Part shown: positions 24,556-33,307 of the stretch, in pieces
Layout: each line of letters starts with the position of its first letter
How positions within the stretch are numbered: the first letter of the stretch is position 1
Assembly (NCBI RefSeq): GCF_030718205.1
Contig: NZ_JAUZQF010000009.1
Coordinates: 1 to 64,000 of the forward strand
Length of the DNA stretch: 64,000 nucleotides
DNA from: Nonomuraea turcica
GTDB taxonomy: Bacteria > Actinomycetota > Actinomycetes > Streptosporangiales > Streptosporangiaceae
Direction of reading: 5' to 3'
The notes under the pieces: model-generated
Databases searched by the model: none
Seen by the model: the letters and a program-made list of their open reading frames with translations, nothing else
What the model was told of the DNA's origin: nothing
Made by a program: the position numbers and the translations under genes

Positions 24556-24648
24556 ATGAGCAGATCCCGACCGGCCCTTGAATTGGTCCTCAATCGGCCT
24601 ACAGGATCGGACCTTATCGAGTGTACCGATTCCTGCCAGGCTGAGTGG
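24556..24648 (+). repeat. Control-region repeat, copy 1 (FAD oxidase promoter)
   Basis: This 93-bp stretch is nearly identical to 27408-27500. It includes GAATTGGTCCTCAATC, ACAGGATCGGACCTTA and ATTCCTGCCAGGCTG at equal spacing. It ends at the ATG of the FAD oxidase. GAATTGGT and ACCGATTC form inverted half-sites, a likely MocR operator. Confidence 0.65.
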
Positions 24649-24649
24649 C

Positions 24650-26005
24650 ATGACAACGACAGCGACCCGCTTCGACGGCCGGCTCCTCACGCCTGGCGAC
24701 GCCGGCTACGACACCGCCCGTACCGTCTGGAACGCCATGGTCGACCGGCATCCGCGCATGATCGTCCGCGCGGCGGGCGTCGCCGACGTGGTCGCCGCCG
24801 TGCGGATGGCCCGGGAACTGGACCTGGAGATCGGCGTGCGCTGCGGCGGCCACAACGTCGCCGGCTTCGCCGTGCCTGACGGTGGTCTCATGATCGACCT
24901 GACGTTCATGGGGGGCGTGCGGATCGACCCGGCCCGTCGCCGGGCTCGGGTGCAGGGCGGCGCGCTACTCGGCGCGCTGGACCGGGCGTCCCAGGCGTAC
25001 GGCCTGGCCACCACCGCCGGCAACGTCTCGCACACCGGCGTCGGCGGGCTCACGCTCGGCGGCGGCATGGGCTGGCTGGCCCGCCAGTACGGCCTGGCCT
25101 GCGACAACGTCGTCTCCTACACGATGGTCACCGCCGAGGGGGACGTGGTGACCGCGAGCCGCACCGAGAACCCCGACCTGTTCTGGGGCCTGCGCGGCGG
25201 TGGCGGCAACTTCGGCATCGTCACCGAGTTCGAGTTCCAGTTGCATCGCATCGGCACGCGGACGCTGGTCGCCGAGTTCGACTTCCGCGCCGAGGACGCC
25301 GTCCCGGTCATCGAGGGCTGGCGCGACCTGAACGCCGTCGCGCCCCGGCAGGCGACGTTCACCGCCAGCGTCGGCAGCGGTCCCGCCGGCCCGATCGCCA
25401 CGCTGGGGTTCGTGTGGGTCGGCGACCCGGACGAGGGCCGCCGGCTGCTGCCCGCGATGCGGGCGCTCGGGCGTCCCGTCGCGTCGCGCGTCACCACACC
25501 CTCCTACCTCGAACTTCAGCAACGTGACGACTCCACCGGCGGTCACGCCTACCGCCGCTACTCCAAGGGGCACTACCTGCGGAGCTTTCCCACCGCGGCG
25601 ATCGAGGCGTTCCTGCTGCGCGGCGGCGCCGACCTGAGCGCGAGCCTGGACCTGCCGGGCGTCGGCCTGCAGGCGCACGGCGGCGCGATCGACGATGTCC
25701 CGGATGCGGACGCGGCGTTCAGTCACCGCGGCACGATGTTCGAGTTCGGTGCCGGCTCCCGCTGGACCGACCCGGCCGAGGACGACGCCAGGATGGGTGC
25801 CGCCCGCGCCGCCGGTGCGTCGCTCGAGCCGTACGCGAGTGGGGTGTATGTCAACTCGTTGACGGCCGACGAGCTGGCCGATGGGCAGCGCGGCGTCCGG
25901 CGGGCGTATTCGGCCGCGAAGCTGGTCCGGCTGACCGCGGTGAAGACCGCGTACGACCCGGCCAACGTGTTCCACCTGAACCAGAACATCCGTCCGGCAC
26001 TGTGA
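24650..26005 (+). CDS. FAD-linked oxidase, berberine-bridge-enzyme-like
   Basis: 451-aa flavoprotein oxidase with an N-terminal FAD-binding (PCMH) domain and a C-terminal BBE domain (YVNSLTADEL...YDPANVFHLNQNI). His68 in RCGGHNVAG is the expected covalent FAD attachment. The usual second attachment Cys is Val in GNVSHTGVGG, so flavin is probably held by one covalent bond. Such enzymes oxidise sugars, alkaloids or polyketide alcohols. The start is ATG 24650; the repeated control region abuts it. It is convergent with the MocR regulator, which carries the same control region and probably regulates this gene. Confidence 0.85.
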   Translation: MTTTATRFDGRLLTPGDAGYDTARTVWNAMVDRHPRMIVRAAGVADVVAAVRMARELDLEIGVRCGGHNVAGFAVPDGGLMIDLTFMGGVRIDPARRRARVQGGALLGALDRASQAYGLATTAGNVSHTGVGGLTLGGGMGWLARQYGLACDNVVSYTMVTAEGDVVTASRTENPDLFWGLRGGGGNFGIVTEFEFQLHRIGTRTLVAEFDFRAEDAVPVIEGWRDLNAVAPRQATFTASVGSGPAGPIATLGFVWVGDPDEGRRLLPAMRALGRPVASRVTTPSYLELQQRDDSTGGHAYRRYSKGHYLRSFPTAAIEAFLLRGGADLSASLDLPGVGLQAHGGAIDDVPDADAAFSHRGTMFEFGAGSRWTDPAEDDARMGAARAAGASLEPYASGVYVNSLTADELADGQRGVRRAYSAAKLVRLTAVKTAYDPANVFHLNQNIRPAL

Positions 26006-26014
26006 CGGGCCGCG

Positions 26015-27454
26015 TCAGGATCCTCGTACCTCCCGGATGGCCGTCGCCAGCAGCGCGACCCCCTCGGCGATGGCCCTTTCGCCGAGGATGGCGTAGCCGA
26101 AGATCAGGCCACCGGGCCCGGCGCCGTCGATCCGGAACGGCCCGACGCCCTGGATGCCGAGCCCGTGCCGGGCGGCTGCCGCCACCACCGCCGCCTCATC
26201 GAGGTCGGGCGGGAGCCAGGCGGCCACATGCTGCCCGGCGGCGATTCCGGCCGGTTCCAGATCGGGCAGATGGGTGCGCAGGGCGTCCAGCAGTGCGTCG
26301 CGGCGGCGCCGGTACACCGGACGCATCCGGCGCAGGTGACGGTCGAACTCGCCGCGGGCGAGGAAGTCGGCGAACGTCAGCTGGTCGATGACCGACGAAC
26401 CGCGGTCGGCGAGCAGCTTGGCCGTGGAGACGTCGGTCACCAGGTGGGCAGGCAGCACCAGCCAGCCGAGCCGCAACCCCGGCGCGAGCGTCTTGCTGGC
26501 CGTACCGCAGTAGACGACGTGATCGGGCGCGAGGCCCTGCATGGCGCCCACCGGCGAGCGGTCGTAGCGGTATTCCGCGTCGTAGTCGTCCTCGATCACG
26601 ATCGCGCCGCGGCGTTTCGCCCAGCGGATCACCTCGGCCCTGGCCGCCGCCGACAGCACCCCGCCGGTTGGCCACTGGTGCGACGGCGTGAGCACGACGG
26701 CGTCGGCGTCGGCCCGATGGAGCGCGTCGACCTGAACGCCGTCCGGACCCACCGGGATGCCGACCACGTCCAGTCCCGCGGCCCCGGCCAGGACCCGGGC
26801 GTCGTCGTCGGACGACGGGTCTTCCAGGGCGATCCGCCTGGCGCCGCGCCGCGCGAGCACCTGGATCAGCAGCGCGATGCCCTGCCCGTAGCCGTTGCAG
26901 ATCACCACATTGCCGGGGACGGCCAGCGTGCCGCGCACCCGGTTGAGGTAGTCGCACAGGGCCTCGTGCAGTTCCGGCACGCCACGCCCGTCGAGGTAGG
27001 CGAACCGGTCGTTGGGCGTGGTGGTGAGCACGGTACGAACCGAGCGCAGCCAGGCAGCCCGCGGGAACTGCGACACGTCGGTGCGCCCGTACCCGAAGTC
27101 GACCCTGAAGCCGACGCTGCGCGCGGCCGGCTGCGCCGTCGAAGCCGCGGAGCCCGCGCCGGCGTTGGCCGGCGGCATCGACGCGGCGACCCGGGTGTAA
27201 CCGCCCGATCGGCTGGCGAGGTAGCCCTCGGCGACAAGCTGCTGGTAGGCCTCCACGATCACCCCGCGGGAAACCCCGAGCCCGGTCGCGAGGGTGCGGG
27301 TGGGTGGCAGCGACGCGCCCGCTCGCAGCCGGCCGGCCCGGATGCTTGCGCGGATGGACGCCTCGATCTGCCGGTGCAGTGGCACCCCGGCGTCGCGGTC
27401 CAGCTCAATGAGCAGGTCCTCGACCGGTCCGGAATTGGTCCTCAATCGCCCCAC
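26015..27454 (-). CDS. MocR/PdxR-type GntR-aminotransferase regulator
   Basis: About 479-aa regulator: an N-terminal GntR winged helix (VPLHRQIEASIRASIRAGRL, LPPTRTLATGLGVSRGVIVE) joined to a fold-type I aminotransferase domain. CGTASKTLAPGLRLGW carries the PLP-binding Lys, and IEDDYDAEYRYDR the conserved Asp/Tyr region. These proteins sense PLP or an amino compound. The start is uncertain: GTG 27454 lies in the control repeat; the frame is open to 27571. It converges on the FAD oxidase with a 9-bp gap. Shared control repeats suggest autoregulation plus control of the oxidase. Confidence 0.8.
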   Translation of the reverse strand: MGRLRTNSGPVEDLLIELDRDAGVPLHRQIEASIRASIRAGRLRAGASLPPTRTLATGLGVSRGVIVEAYQQLVAEGYLASRSGGYTRVAASMPPANAGAGSAASTAQPAARSVGFRVDFGYGRTDVSQFPRAAWLRSVRTVLTTTPNDRFAYLDGRGVPELHEALCDYLNRVRGTLAVPGNVVICNGYGQGIALLIQVLARRGARRIALEDPSSDDDARVLAGAAGLDVVGIPVGPDGVQVDALHRADADAVVLTPSHQWPTGGVLSAAARAEVIRWAKRRGAIVIEDDYDAEYRYDRSPVGAMQGLAPDHVVYCGTASKTLAPGLRLGWLVLPAHLVTDVSTAKLLADRGSSVIDQLTFADFLARGEFDRHLRRMRPVYRRRRDALLDALRTHLPDLEPAGIAAGQHVAAWLPPDLDEAAVVAAAARHGLGIQGVGPFRIDGAGPGGLIFGYAILGERAIAEGVALLATAIREVRGS

Positions 27455-27500
27455 AGGATCGGACCTTACCGGCGTGTACCAATTCCTGCCAGGCTGGGTG
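27408..27500 (+). repeat. Control-region repeat, copy 2 (MocR promoter)
   Basis: Matches 24556-24648 over the full length. GGAATTGGT (27431-27439) and ACCAATTCC (27478-27486) are perfect inverted 9-mers. The repeat covers the 5' end of the MocR gene and its promoter. Confidence 0.65.
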
Positions 27501-27606
27501 GTCGGTGGCGAACTATCCAGATGAGCTCCTGACCCGGGGCCACGGGGACTGGGGCCATCTCTCTTCGACAAGTCACAAATCGCAAGCAGATCGCAGGAGG
27601 CGACGA

Positions 27607-27822
27607 ATGAACGACACTGAGCCGCAGACCTCAGGCGGGAAGGTGCTCTGGCACTTCACGATGTCCCTGGACGGCTTCGTGGCAGTGCCGAACCACACCA
27701 CGGACTGGATGACCCGGATGTCATCTCGTCCGGGCCTGATCGACCAATACACCCACCACCCCGAGGATGCCACGCCCGCCGACGACGTCACGTTCCTGAA
27801 CTGCGAGGCGTGCCCGTGCTGA
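27607..27822 (+). pseudogene. RibD-C/dihydrofolate reductase-like N-terminal fragment
   Basis: ATG 27607 follows AGGAGG with good spacing. KVLWHFTMSLDGFVAVPNHT is the conserved first strand of RibD C-terminal/dihydrofolate-reductase-like proteins. After about 48 residues (RPGLIDQY) similarity ends, and a short tail leads to a stop at 27822, overlapping the start of the MBL gene. An intact protein would have about 190 residues. It may still be translated as a leader for the following gene. Confidence 0.65.
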
Positions 27823-28655
27823 GGCAAGTCGCGGAGGGTGTGCTGGTCCACGAGAGCGAGTTCGTGCAGAGCAACGCCGTTGTGGTGCAGGGCTGGGCCG
27901 GTGTGTTGCTCATCGACCCCGGGGTGACCAGCTCTGAGATCGACTGCCTCGCGAACGACCTTCGCGAGTTGGGTCAGCCCGTTGTGGCAGGGTTCTCGAC
28001 GCATCCGGATTGGGATCACGTGCTCTGGCACGCCCGGCTCGGCGAGGTGCCCCGTTACGGCACGGCGCGCTGCGCGGCTTACATGCGAGATCTGCTGTCG
28101 GATGCAGGTGCGAAGGCCCGCATCGCCGACCACCTGCTCGAGACGGAAATCGCCGGGCAGGTACCGCTGGACCTACTCGGCCTCATCACCGGCCTGCCCG
28201 CCGAAACTGCGCAGATTCCTTGGGACGGCCCTCACATCCGGATCATCGAGCATCAAGCGCATGCCCCGGGCCACGCGGCGCTGTTGATCGAAGAACGCGG
28301 GGTTCTCATCGCCGGCGACATGCTCTCTGATGTCCTGATTCCGATGCTTGACGACTTAAACAGCACCAATGACCCGATCGAGGACTACCTTGCAGCGCTG
28401 CGGCTGCTCGAGGAGGTGGCGGACGATGTCGATGTCGTCGTCCCTGGCCATGGGTCCGTCGGCGAAGCTGATCAGGTACGCGCACGGATCAATCAAGATC
28501 AGGCGTACGTGCACGCCTTGCGTGACGGCCGGGATCCCAGCGACCCGCGGATCGGCCCATCGGCCAAGCCCGGCTGGGAATGGGTGAGCGACGTGCACAC
28601 AGGGCAACTCCGGAGCCTCGCCCAAAGAAGCGAGCGCGACGGAACGCCCCGCTAG
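27810..28655 (+). CDS. Metallo-beta-lactamase-fold hydrolase
   Basis: 281-aa MBL-fold protein. STHPDWDHVLWHA is the metal motif (a THxDWDH variant), HAPGHAALLIEERG gives the next His, GDMLSDVLIP the bridging Asp and VPGHGSVGE the last His. It differs clearly from the MBL protein at 22678. GTG 27810 overlaps the truncated reductase fragment by 13 nt, so translation may be coupled. A further GTG lies two codons in. The substrate is unknown. Confidence 0.8.
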   Translation: MPVLRQVAEGVLVHESEFVQSNAVVVQGWAGVLLIDPGVTSSEIDCLANDLRELGQPVVAGFSTHPDWDHVLWHARLGEVPRYGTARCAAYMRDLLSDAGAKARIADHLLETEIAGQVPLDLLGLITGLPAETAQIPWDGPHIRIIEHQAHAPGHAALLIEERGVLIAGDMLSDVLIPMLDDLNSTNDPIEDYLAALRLLEEVADDVDVVVPGHGSVGEADQVRARINQDQAYVHALRDGRDPSDPRIGPSAKPGWEWVSDVHTGQLRSLAQRSERDGTPR

Positions 28656-28811
28656 CGATCGGTGTGCGACACAGCTAGTACGCGCGGGTCGCCAGTCGGG
28701 CTGGTCAGCGGGGGTTGCCCTCTGCCGCAGCAAGGTGGGCGTCTTCGAGGGTGTTGTGGACGCCGCCGACGACCGGCGTCCCGGAAAGTTCTCCAAAGAA
28801 GTCCGGGAGGA

Positions 28812-28875
28812 GGTGTCGGATCGGGGCGGTGGCGTTCGTAGCAGGGATGAGGCCGCCCGCAAGGGGCGACGCCAA
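28812..28875 (+). promoter_or_regulatory. Putative ECF promoter and leader hairpin, copy 1
   Basis: GGTGTCGGATC (28812-28822) and CGTTCGTAG (28833-28841) are followed by a short stem-loop, CGCCC and GGGCG around a GCAA-like loop. The same elements in the same spacing precede the MFS gene at 31677. The reductase ATG is 61 nt after the CGTTCG element. Confidence 0.6.
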
Positions 28876-28893
28876 GGTGAAGGAATCGCGATC

Positions 28894-29487
28894 ATGAAGC
28901 TGACGACCGTGACTCAGGTCACCCTCGATGGAGTGATGCAGGGAAACGGCGGTGCGTCGGATGAGGACCGCAGGAACGGATTCGAGCGCGGCGGATGGGC
29001 CCGGGGGGCGGGTGACGACGAGACCAGGACGTTCATCACGCAGACCTACCAGCGCGCCGAGGCGTTCCTGTTCGGCCGGCGCACCTACGAGTTGTTCACC
29101 TCCTGGGACCAGACACATCCCATCGGCGTGGCCTTGAACAAGGCCCCCAAGTACGTTGCCTCGACCACGCTCACCGCGCCGCGTTGGGAGGACACGACCG
29201 TTCTCCGCGGTGACCTCGCGGCGGCCATCAGTGAGCTGAAGGCCAAGCCCGGGGGTGAGCTGCAGGTGCACGGCAGTGGCATCCTGACCCGGTGGCTGCT
29301 GGAGAACGATCTGGTCGACGAGATGATTCTGATCGTGATCCCGGTGATCCTCGGCCAGGGCGCGAGACTGTTCCCGGAGACCGGTCCGGATCTTGCGCTC
29401 GACCTGGTCGAGTCGCGGGTCGACTCGAAGGGCGTGACGATCCAGGTCTACCGGCCGGCCGGGCGCCCGCGGTATGCACGGGGCTGA
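28894..29487 (+). CDS. Dihydrofolate reductase-like (RibD C-terminal domain) protein
   Basis: 197-aa intact member. VTQVTLDGVMQGNGGASDED is the first conserved block; AFLFGRRTYELF the NADPH-binding region; LNKAPKYVASTTL and ELQVHGSGILTRWLLENDLV follow, ending LGQGARLF. These proteins are often found beside ECF sigma factors; substrates are mostly unknown. ATG 28894 has AAGGA upstream. It begins the chain reductase-DGPF-sigma on one strand and carries the conserved leader, so it is a probable ECF42 target. Confidence 0.85.
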   Translation: MKLTTVTQVTLDGVMQGNGGASDEDRRNGFERGGWARGAGDDETRTFITQTYQRAEAFLFGRRTYELFTSWDQTHPIGVALNKAPKYVASTTLTAPRWEDTTVLRGDLAAAISELKAKPGGELQVHGSGILTRWLLENDLVDEMILIVIPVILGQGARLFPETGPDLALDLVESRVDSKGVTIQVYRPAGRPRYARG

Positions 29488-29539
29488 AGTCCCTCCCACC
29501 GAACCACGCTGTCCTGACACCACAGGAGATGATCTTCAG

Positions 29540-29863
29540 ATGCAGTACCTGGTTTCCGTGATCGATGACAAGAGCAATCCCGGCAGCACGGACAGGCGGC
29601 CTGCCATCAGCGCGTTCAACGAACGACTGATCGCCGAGGGCTACTGGGTTTTCGCGGGCGGACTCGCGGACACCGACGCGGCCACGGTCATCGACAACCG
29701 GGGCGAGCAGGCGGTGTTCAGCGACGGGCCTTTCGTGGAGTCGAAGGAGTACCTCGCCGGCGTCTGGGTGTGGGAGGCCCCCGATCTGGATGTGGCGCTC
29801 AAGCTCGCCGCCGAGGCGTCGAAGGTCTGCGATCGGAAGATCGAGGTGCGGCCGTTCCTGTGA
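29540..29863 (+). CDS. DGPF-domain (YCII-related) protein
   Basis: 107-aa protein of the YCII/DGPF family. Its name-giving motif DGPF is at residues 62-65 (FSDGPFVESKEYLAGVWV). The fold is a ferredoxin-like dimer; a reaction is not established. DGPF genes are the standard partners of ECF42 sigma factors, and here the stop overlaps the sigma GTG (GTGA). AGGAGA lies upstream of ATG 29540. Confidence 0.9.
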   Translation: MQYLVSVIDDKSNPGSTDRRPAISAFNERLIAEGYWVFAGGLADTDAATVIDNRGEQAVFSDGPFVESKEYLAGVWVWEAPDLDVALKLAAEASKVCDRKIEVRPFL

Positions 29864-31095
29864 GCGACGTCGAGGAGGCGATCACCCGGGCCCACCACGA
29901 CGAGTGGGCGAGGGTGGTGGCCGCCCTGACCAGGCGTTTCGGTGACCTCGACATCGCCGAGGAGGCGGCTGCTGAGGCGTTCGCGACCGCCGTGGAGCGG
30001 TGGCCGGCCGACGGCGTACCGCCCAACCCCGGCGCCTGGCTGACCACCACCGCCAACCGCAAGGCCATCGACCGGATCCGGCGCGAGAACAAACGCGACG
30101 ACAAACACAAGGAGGCTCAGATGCTGCACGACAACACCCCACCCGAGCCGCTGGGCGCCATCGACGATGACCGGCTCCGGTTGATCTTCACCTGCTGTCA
30201 CCCGGCGCTGGCGGTGGAAGCACGCGTGGCGTTGACGCTGCGCATGGTCGGCGGTCTGACCGTGCCCGAGATCGCCCGTGCCTTCCTGGTGCAGGGGACC
30301 ACCATGGAGCGGCGCATCACCCGCGCGAAGGCCAAGATCAAGGCGGCTCGCATCCCCTATCGGATGCCGTCCGCCGACGATCTGCCGGCTCGTGTCTCCG
30401 GCGTCCTGGCCGTCCTGTTCCTCGTCTTCAACGAGGGCTACCTGGCCAGCGGCCCCGACACCGATCCCGTACGACACGACCTGACCACCGAGGCGATCCG
30501 GCTCACCCGCCTGATCCGCGCGCTCCTGCCGCAGGACGGAGAAGTGGCCGGGCTGCTGGCGCTGATGCTGCTCACCGAGGCCCGCCGCACCGCCCGGATC
30601 TCGGCGAACGGCGAACTGGTCGCGCTCGACGAGCAGGACCGTGGGGCCTGGGACGCGGAACTGATCGCCGAAGGTCATCGGCTGGTGCGCGAGCGCCTGG
30701 CCGCTGCCGCTGCCGGGGTGGCTCCGGGTCGCTACCAGATTCTCGCGGCGATCAACGCGGTGCACACCTCCGCACGTGACATCCGCGACACCGACTGGTC
30801 GCAGGTCCTCGCCCTCTACGACCAGCTCGTCCGCCTCGACCCCTCGCCGATCATCGCCCTCAACCGGGCCATCGCCGTGGCCGAGCTCGACGGGCCGGAC
30901 GTGGCACTGGCCATCGTTGACCGCCTCGCCGAGGCGTTGGCCGACTATCACGCCTACCATGCCACCCGCGCCGACCTGCTGCGCCGGCTGGGCCGAAGAC
31001 AGCAGTCACGCGCGGCCTACGACCAGGCCATCGAGCTGGCCGGCAACACCGGCGAGACCGCCTACCTCACCCGCCGCCGCGCCCAACTGCAGTAG
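29860..31095 (+). CDS. ECF42-group RNA polymerase sigma factor with C-terminal extension
   Basis: 411-aa sigma factor. Region 2 is near residues 10-80 (FGDLDIAEEAAAEAFATAVE, NPGAWLTTTANRKAIDRIRR), region 4 near 115-165 (LRMVGGLTVPEIARAFLVQG, TTMERRITRAKAKIK). A helical, TPR-like tail of about 230 residues follows, which defines the ECF42 group; no anti-sigma gene is nearby. GTG 29860 overlaps the DGPF stop. It presumably activates the TGTCGG-type promoters at 28812 and 31591. Both sit in front of genes in its own neighbourhood, including its own operon. Confidence 0.9.
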   Translation: MSDVEEAITRAHHDEWARVVAALTRRFGDLDIAEEAAAEAFATAVERWPADGVPPNPGAWLTTTANRKAIDRIRRENKRDDKHKEAQMLHDNTPPEPLGAIDDDRLRLIFTCCHPALAVEARVALTLRMVGGLTVPEIARAFLVQGTTMERRITRAKAKIKAARIPYRMPSADDLPARVSGVLAVLFLVFNEGYLASGPDTDPVRHDLTTEAIRLTRLIRALLPQDGEVAGLLALMLLTEARRTARISANGELVALDEQDRGAWDAELIAEGHRLVRERLAAAAAGVAPGRYQILAAINAVHTSARDIRDTDWSQVLALYDQLVRLDPSPIIALNRAIAVAELDGPDVALAIVDRLAEALADYHAYHATRADLLRRLGRRQQSRAAYDQAIELAGNTGETAYLTRRRAQLQ

Positions 31096-31287
31096 CGCCC
31101 GCGCTTGAAGAGCGCACGTGATACGGCGATGAAAGGCGACGCGGAACGCGGCACTATTGACATGTTCAGACGCCAACCCTTCTCGCCGAGCAACGGCGCA
31201 GGATTCGGGGGCGCCGGGTGGCGGCGGCCGTAGAGACGCGGCCTGTTCTCGACCGGCCGCGACTCGCGCGGTACTGCTCGGCCCGGA

Positions 31288-31488
31288 AAGTCGCACGCCA
31301 ACGCCAATGCAGACGCCGTCCCGGCAGGCCTACTCACGCTGACCATGGTCTGGTTCGCGCTCCCTCTTGCTCCGAGCCACACGACTACATCGGCCAGGCT
31401 CCTGCTCGCAGGTGGTCATGTACTGGCAGCGGCGATCGTCATACCGGGCCTGACGTGGGCGATCCGGAGAGCGCCGCGACATCTCTAG
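31288..31488 (+). pseudogene. Membrane-protein C-terminal remnant (DUF6069-like)
   Basis: The frame from 31288 to the TAG at 31486-31488 reads ADAVPAGLLTLTMVWFALPL and LLLAGGHVLAAAIVIPGLTW, two membrane helices like the C-terminal half of small DUF6069-type proteins. A stop at 31231 and no start suggest loss of the N-terminal half. Family assignment is tentative. Confidence 0.4.
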
Positions 31489-31590
31489 CTGTCGCACGCG
31501 GCTGAGAAGCGTGCGTAGGTGCCTCCACACCACCGTGGTCGGTTCGCCAACGACACACGCGCCGGAAGATCTCGACGACATTTTGTGGGC

Positions 31591-31660
31591 GGTGTCGGAT
31601 CGGGTCGGGGGTGTTCGTAGTGGGGGTGAGAGGCCGCCCAGGAGGGGCGCCCCGGGGTAA
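31591..31660 (+). promoter_or_regulatory. Putative ECF promoter and leader hairpin, copy 2
   Basis: GGTGTCGGATC (31591-31601) and TGTTCGTAG (31612-31620), 19 nt apart start to start as in copy 1, then GGCCGCCC and GGGGCG forming a small hairpin. The MFS start follows at 31677. Confidence 0.6.
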
Positions 31661-31676
31661 GGGAAGGACGTTCCTC

Positions 31677-33107
31677 ATGACTAGCTTGACGGAGCCGAGC
31701 ACAGTCACCACACGCCGCTCCAGCCGCCGGATGTGGGCGATCCTGGGGCTGGTGCTGCTTGCCGACGCTATCGACGTGATCGATGGGACGATCACGAACA
31801 TCGCGGCCCCCACCATCGCGCGCGAGCTCAACGGCGGTGAGAGTCTGATCAAGTGGCTGGGACCGGCGTACATGCTCGCCATGGGTGTCCTGCTCCTGAC
31901 CGGCGGACGGCTGGGTGACAAGTTCGGCCAACGCAGGCTTTTCCTGGTCGGCATGGGTGGGTTCACCCTGGCCTCGGCAGTCATCGGGTTCTCACCTGAC
32001 CCGGCTCCGCTCATCGCCGCCCGGGTTGCTCAGGGAGCGTTCGGGGCTCTACTCATCCCGCAAGGCATGGCGATCATGACGAAGGCGTTCAGCCGCGACA
32101 TGCTCGCCAAGGCGTTCGGGCTGTTCGGCCCGATTCTCGGTATCTCCAGTGTCGGCGGCCCGGTCCTGGCCGGATTCATCATCAACGCCGACCTGTTCGG
32201 CCTGTCCTGGCGCCCGATCTTCCTCGCAAACATCATCCTTGGCGCTGTTGGGCTGGGCATAGCCGTCAAGATCCTGCCGCGTGACGACGACGGCGACCGG
32301 TCCACCGTCGTCGACGGTTGGGGCTCCGGCCTGCTTGCGGTAACCATGCTCGGGCTGCTGTACGGTCTGATCGAGGGCTCGACCAACGGCTGGAGCGCCG
32401 TCCCTGTCGTCGCGATCGCCGTCGGCGTCCTGTTCTTCGCTGCCTTCGCCTACCGTCAGCGCACCGCAACCCACCCGCTCATCACGCCCTCGCTCTTGAA
32501 GAACCGAGGTTTCACCTCCGGAATGCTCGTGGGCCTGGCCGTCTTCGCCGCCGGCACCGGCCTGTTCTTCGTGCTGTCGCTGTTCCTGCAGGAGGGGCTG
32601 CACGCCAGCCCGCGGGACGCCTCGCTCGGCCTGGTGCCGCTCACCCTGGGGCTCATCGCCGCCGCGTTCGCCGCCATGGGTGGCCTGGTTGCCAAGCTCG
32701 GTCGCAGGCTCGTCTTCATCGGCCTCACCGTCTCCCTCGTCGGTTGTGGTTGGGTCCTGGCCCTCGTCGATCACTCCGGGACGAACGTCAGCCTCTGGGC
32801 GCTGGCCCCGGCGTTGATCGTCATCGGCATCGGCACCGGCCTCTGCTTCGCCACGATCCCCACCGTTGCTCTCGGCGACGCGAGCCCTGAGGAAGCCGGC
32901 AGCGCCAGCGGCTCGCTCAGCTCGATCCAGCAACTCGCTTCAGCGATCGGCTCGGCCGCGGTCACGTCGATGTTCTTCCAAGCCGCAACCTCCGGACTGG
33001 CTCATGCGATGAAAGTCACTCTTATCGTCGTTCTGGCCGTCACCGCCCTCAGCCTCCCGATCGTCGCCCTGATGCCCCGCAAGGCACCATCAGAACCCCA
33101 CCAGTGA
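31677..33107 (+). CDS. MFS transporter, DHA2 (14-TM) type
   Basis: 476-aa exporter. Fourteen hydrophobic segments; LLADAIDVIDGTITNIAAPT is the motif D1 region, GGRLGDKFGQRR is motif A and LGISSVGGPVLAGFI the motif C region. GGAAGGA lies 8 nt before ATG 31677. The conserved ECF promoter/leader precedes it, so it is probably an ECF42 target that exports a toxic compound. The substrate is unknown. Confidence 0.85.
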   Translation: MTSLTEPSTVTTRRSSRRMWAILGLVLLADAIDVIDGTITNIAAPTIARELNGGESLIKWLGPAYMLAMGVLLLTGGRLGDKFGQRRLFLVGMGGFTLASAVIGFSPDPAPLIAARVAQGAFGALLIPQGMAIMTKAFSRDMLAKAFGLFGPILGISSVGGPVLAGFIINADLFGLSWRPIFLANIILGAVGLGIAVKILPRDDDGDRSTVVDGWGSGLLAVTMLGLLYGLIEGSTNGWSAVPVVAIAVGVLFFAAFAYRQRTATHPLITPSLLKNRGFTSGMLVGLAVFAAGTGLFFVLSLFLQEGLHASPRDASLGLVPLTLGLIAAAFAAMGGLVAKLGRRLVFIGLTVSLVGCGWVLALVDHSGTNVSLWALAPALIVIGIGTGLCFATIPTVALGDASPEEAGSASGSLSSIQQLASAIGSAAVTSMFFQAATSGLAHAMKVTLIVVLAVTALSLPIVALMPRKAPSEPHQ

Positions 33108-33144
33108 GCAACCGGCCATCCTCGCCGCCTGGCTGACCACCACC

Positions 33145-33307
33145 GAGAATCAGCGTGTCTACCGCGTCGACGAACCCCATCACGCTTGCCTTGAAGGCTT
33201 TGTTGGTGGTCTCGGAAAAGGGCTCCCCCGACACAAACTGAGCCCGTCGTCTCCTCCGCGGCGATGTTGTCGACGGTAACCCACTGCTGGACTATGAGGT
33301 TTCGCAT
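33145..33307 (-). pseudogene. Dihydrofolate reductase-like N-terminal remnant
   Basis: ATG 33307 opens MRNLIVQQWVTVDNIAAEET, then near 33235 the frame shifts and FVSGEPFSETTNKAFKASVM, GFVDAVDTLILG continues in the next frame to about 33147. This is the N-terminal third of a RibD-C/dihydrofolate-reductase-like protein with at least one frameshift. The 11-mer GGTGTCGGATC lies directly upstream on the same strand (33312-33322). Confidence 0.6.

Noticed and set aside
24650..26005. Bicovalent FAD attachment in the berberine-bridge-like oxidase
   Set aside because: The position of the second attachment Cys is Val in GNVSHTGVGG, so only His68 can be the attachment site.
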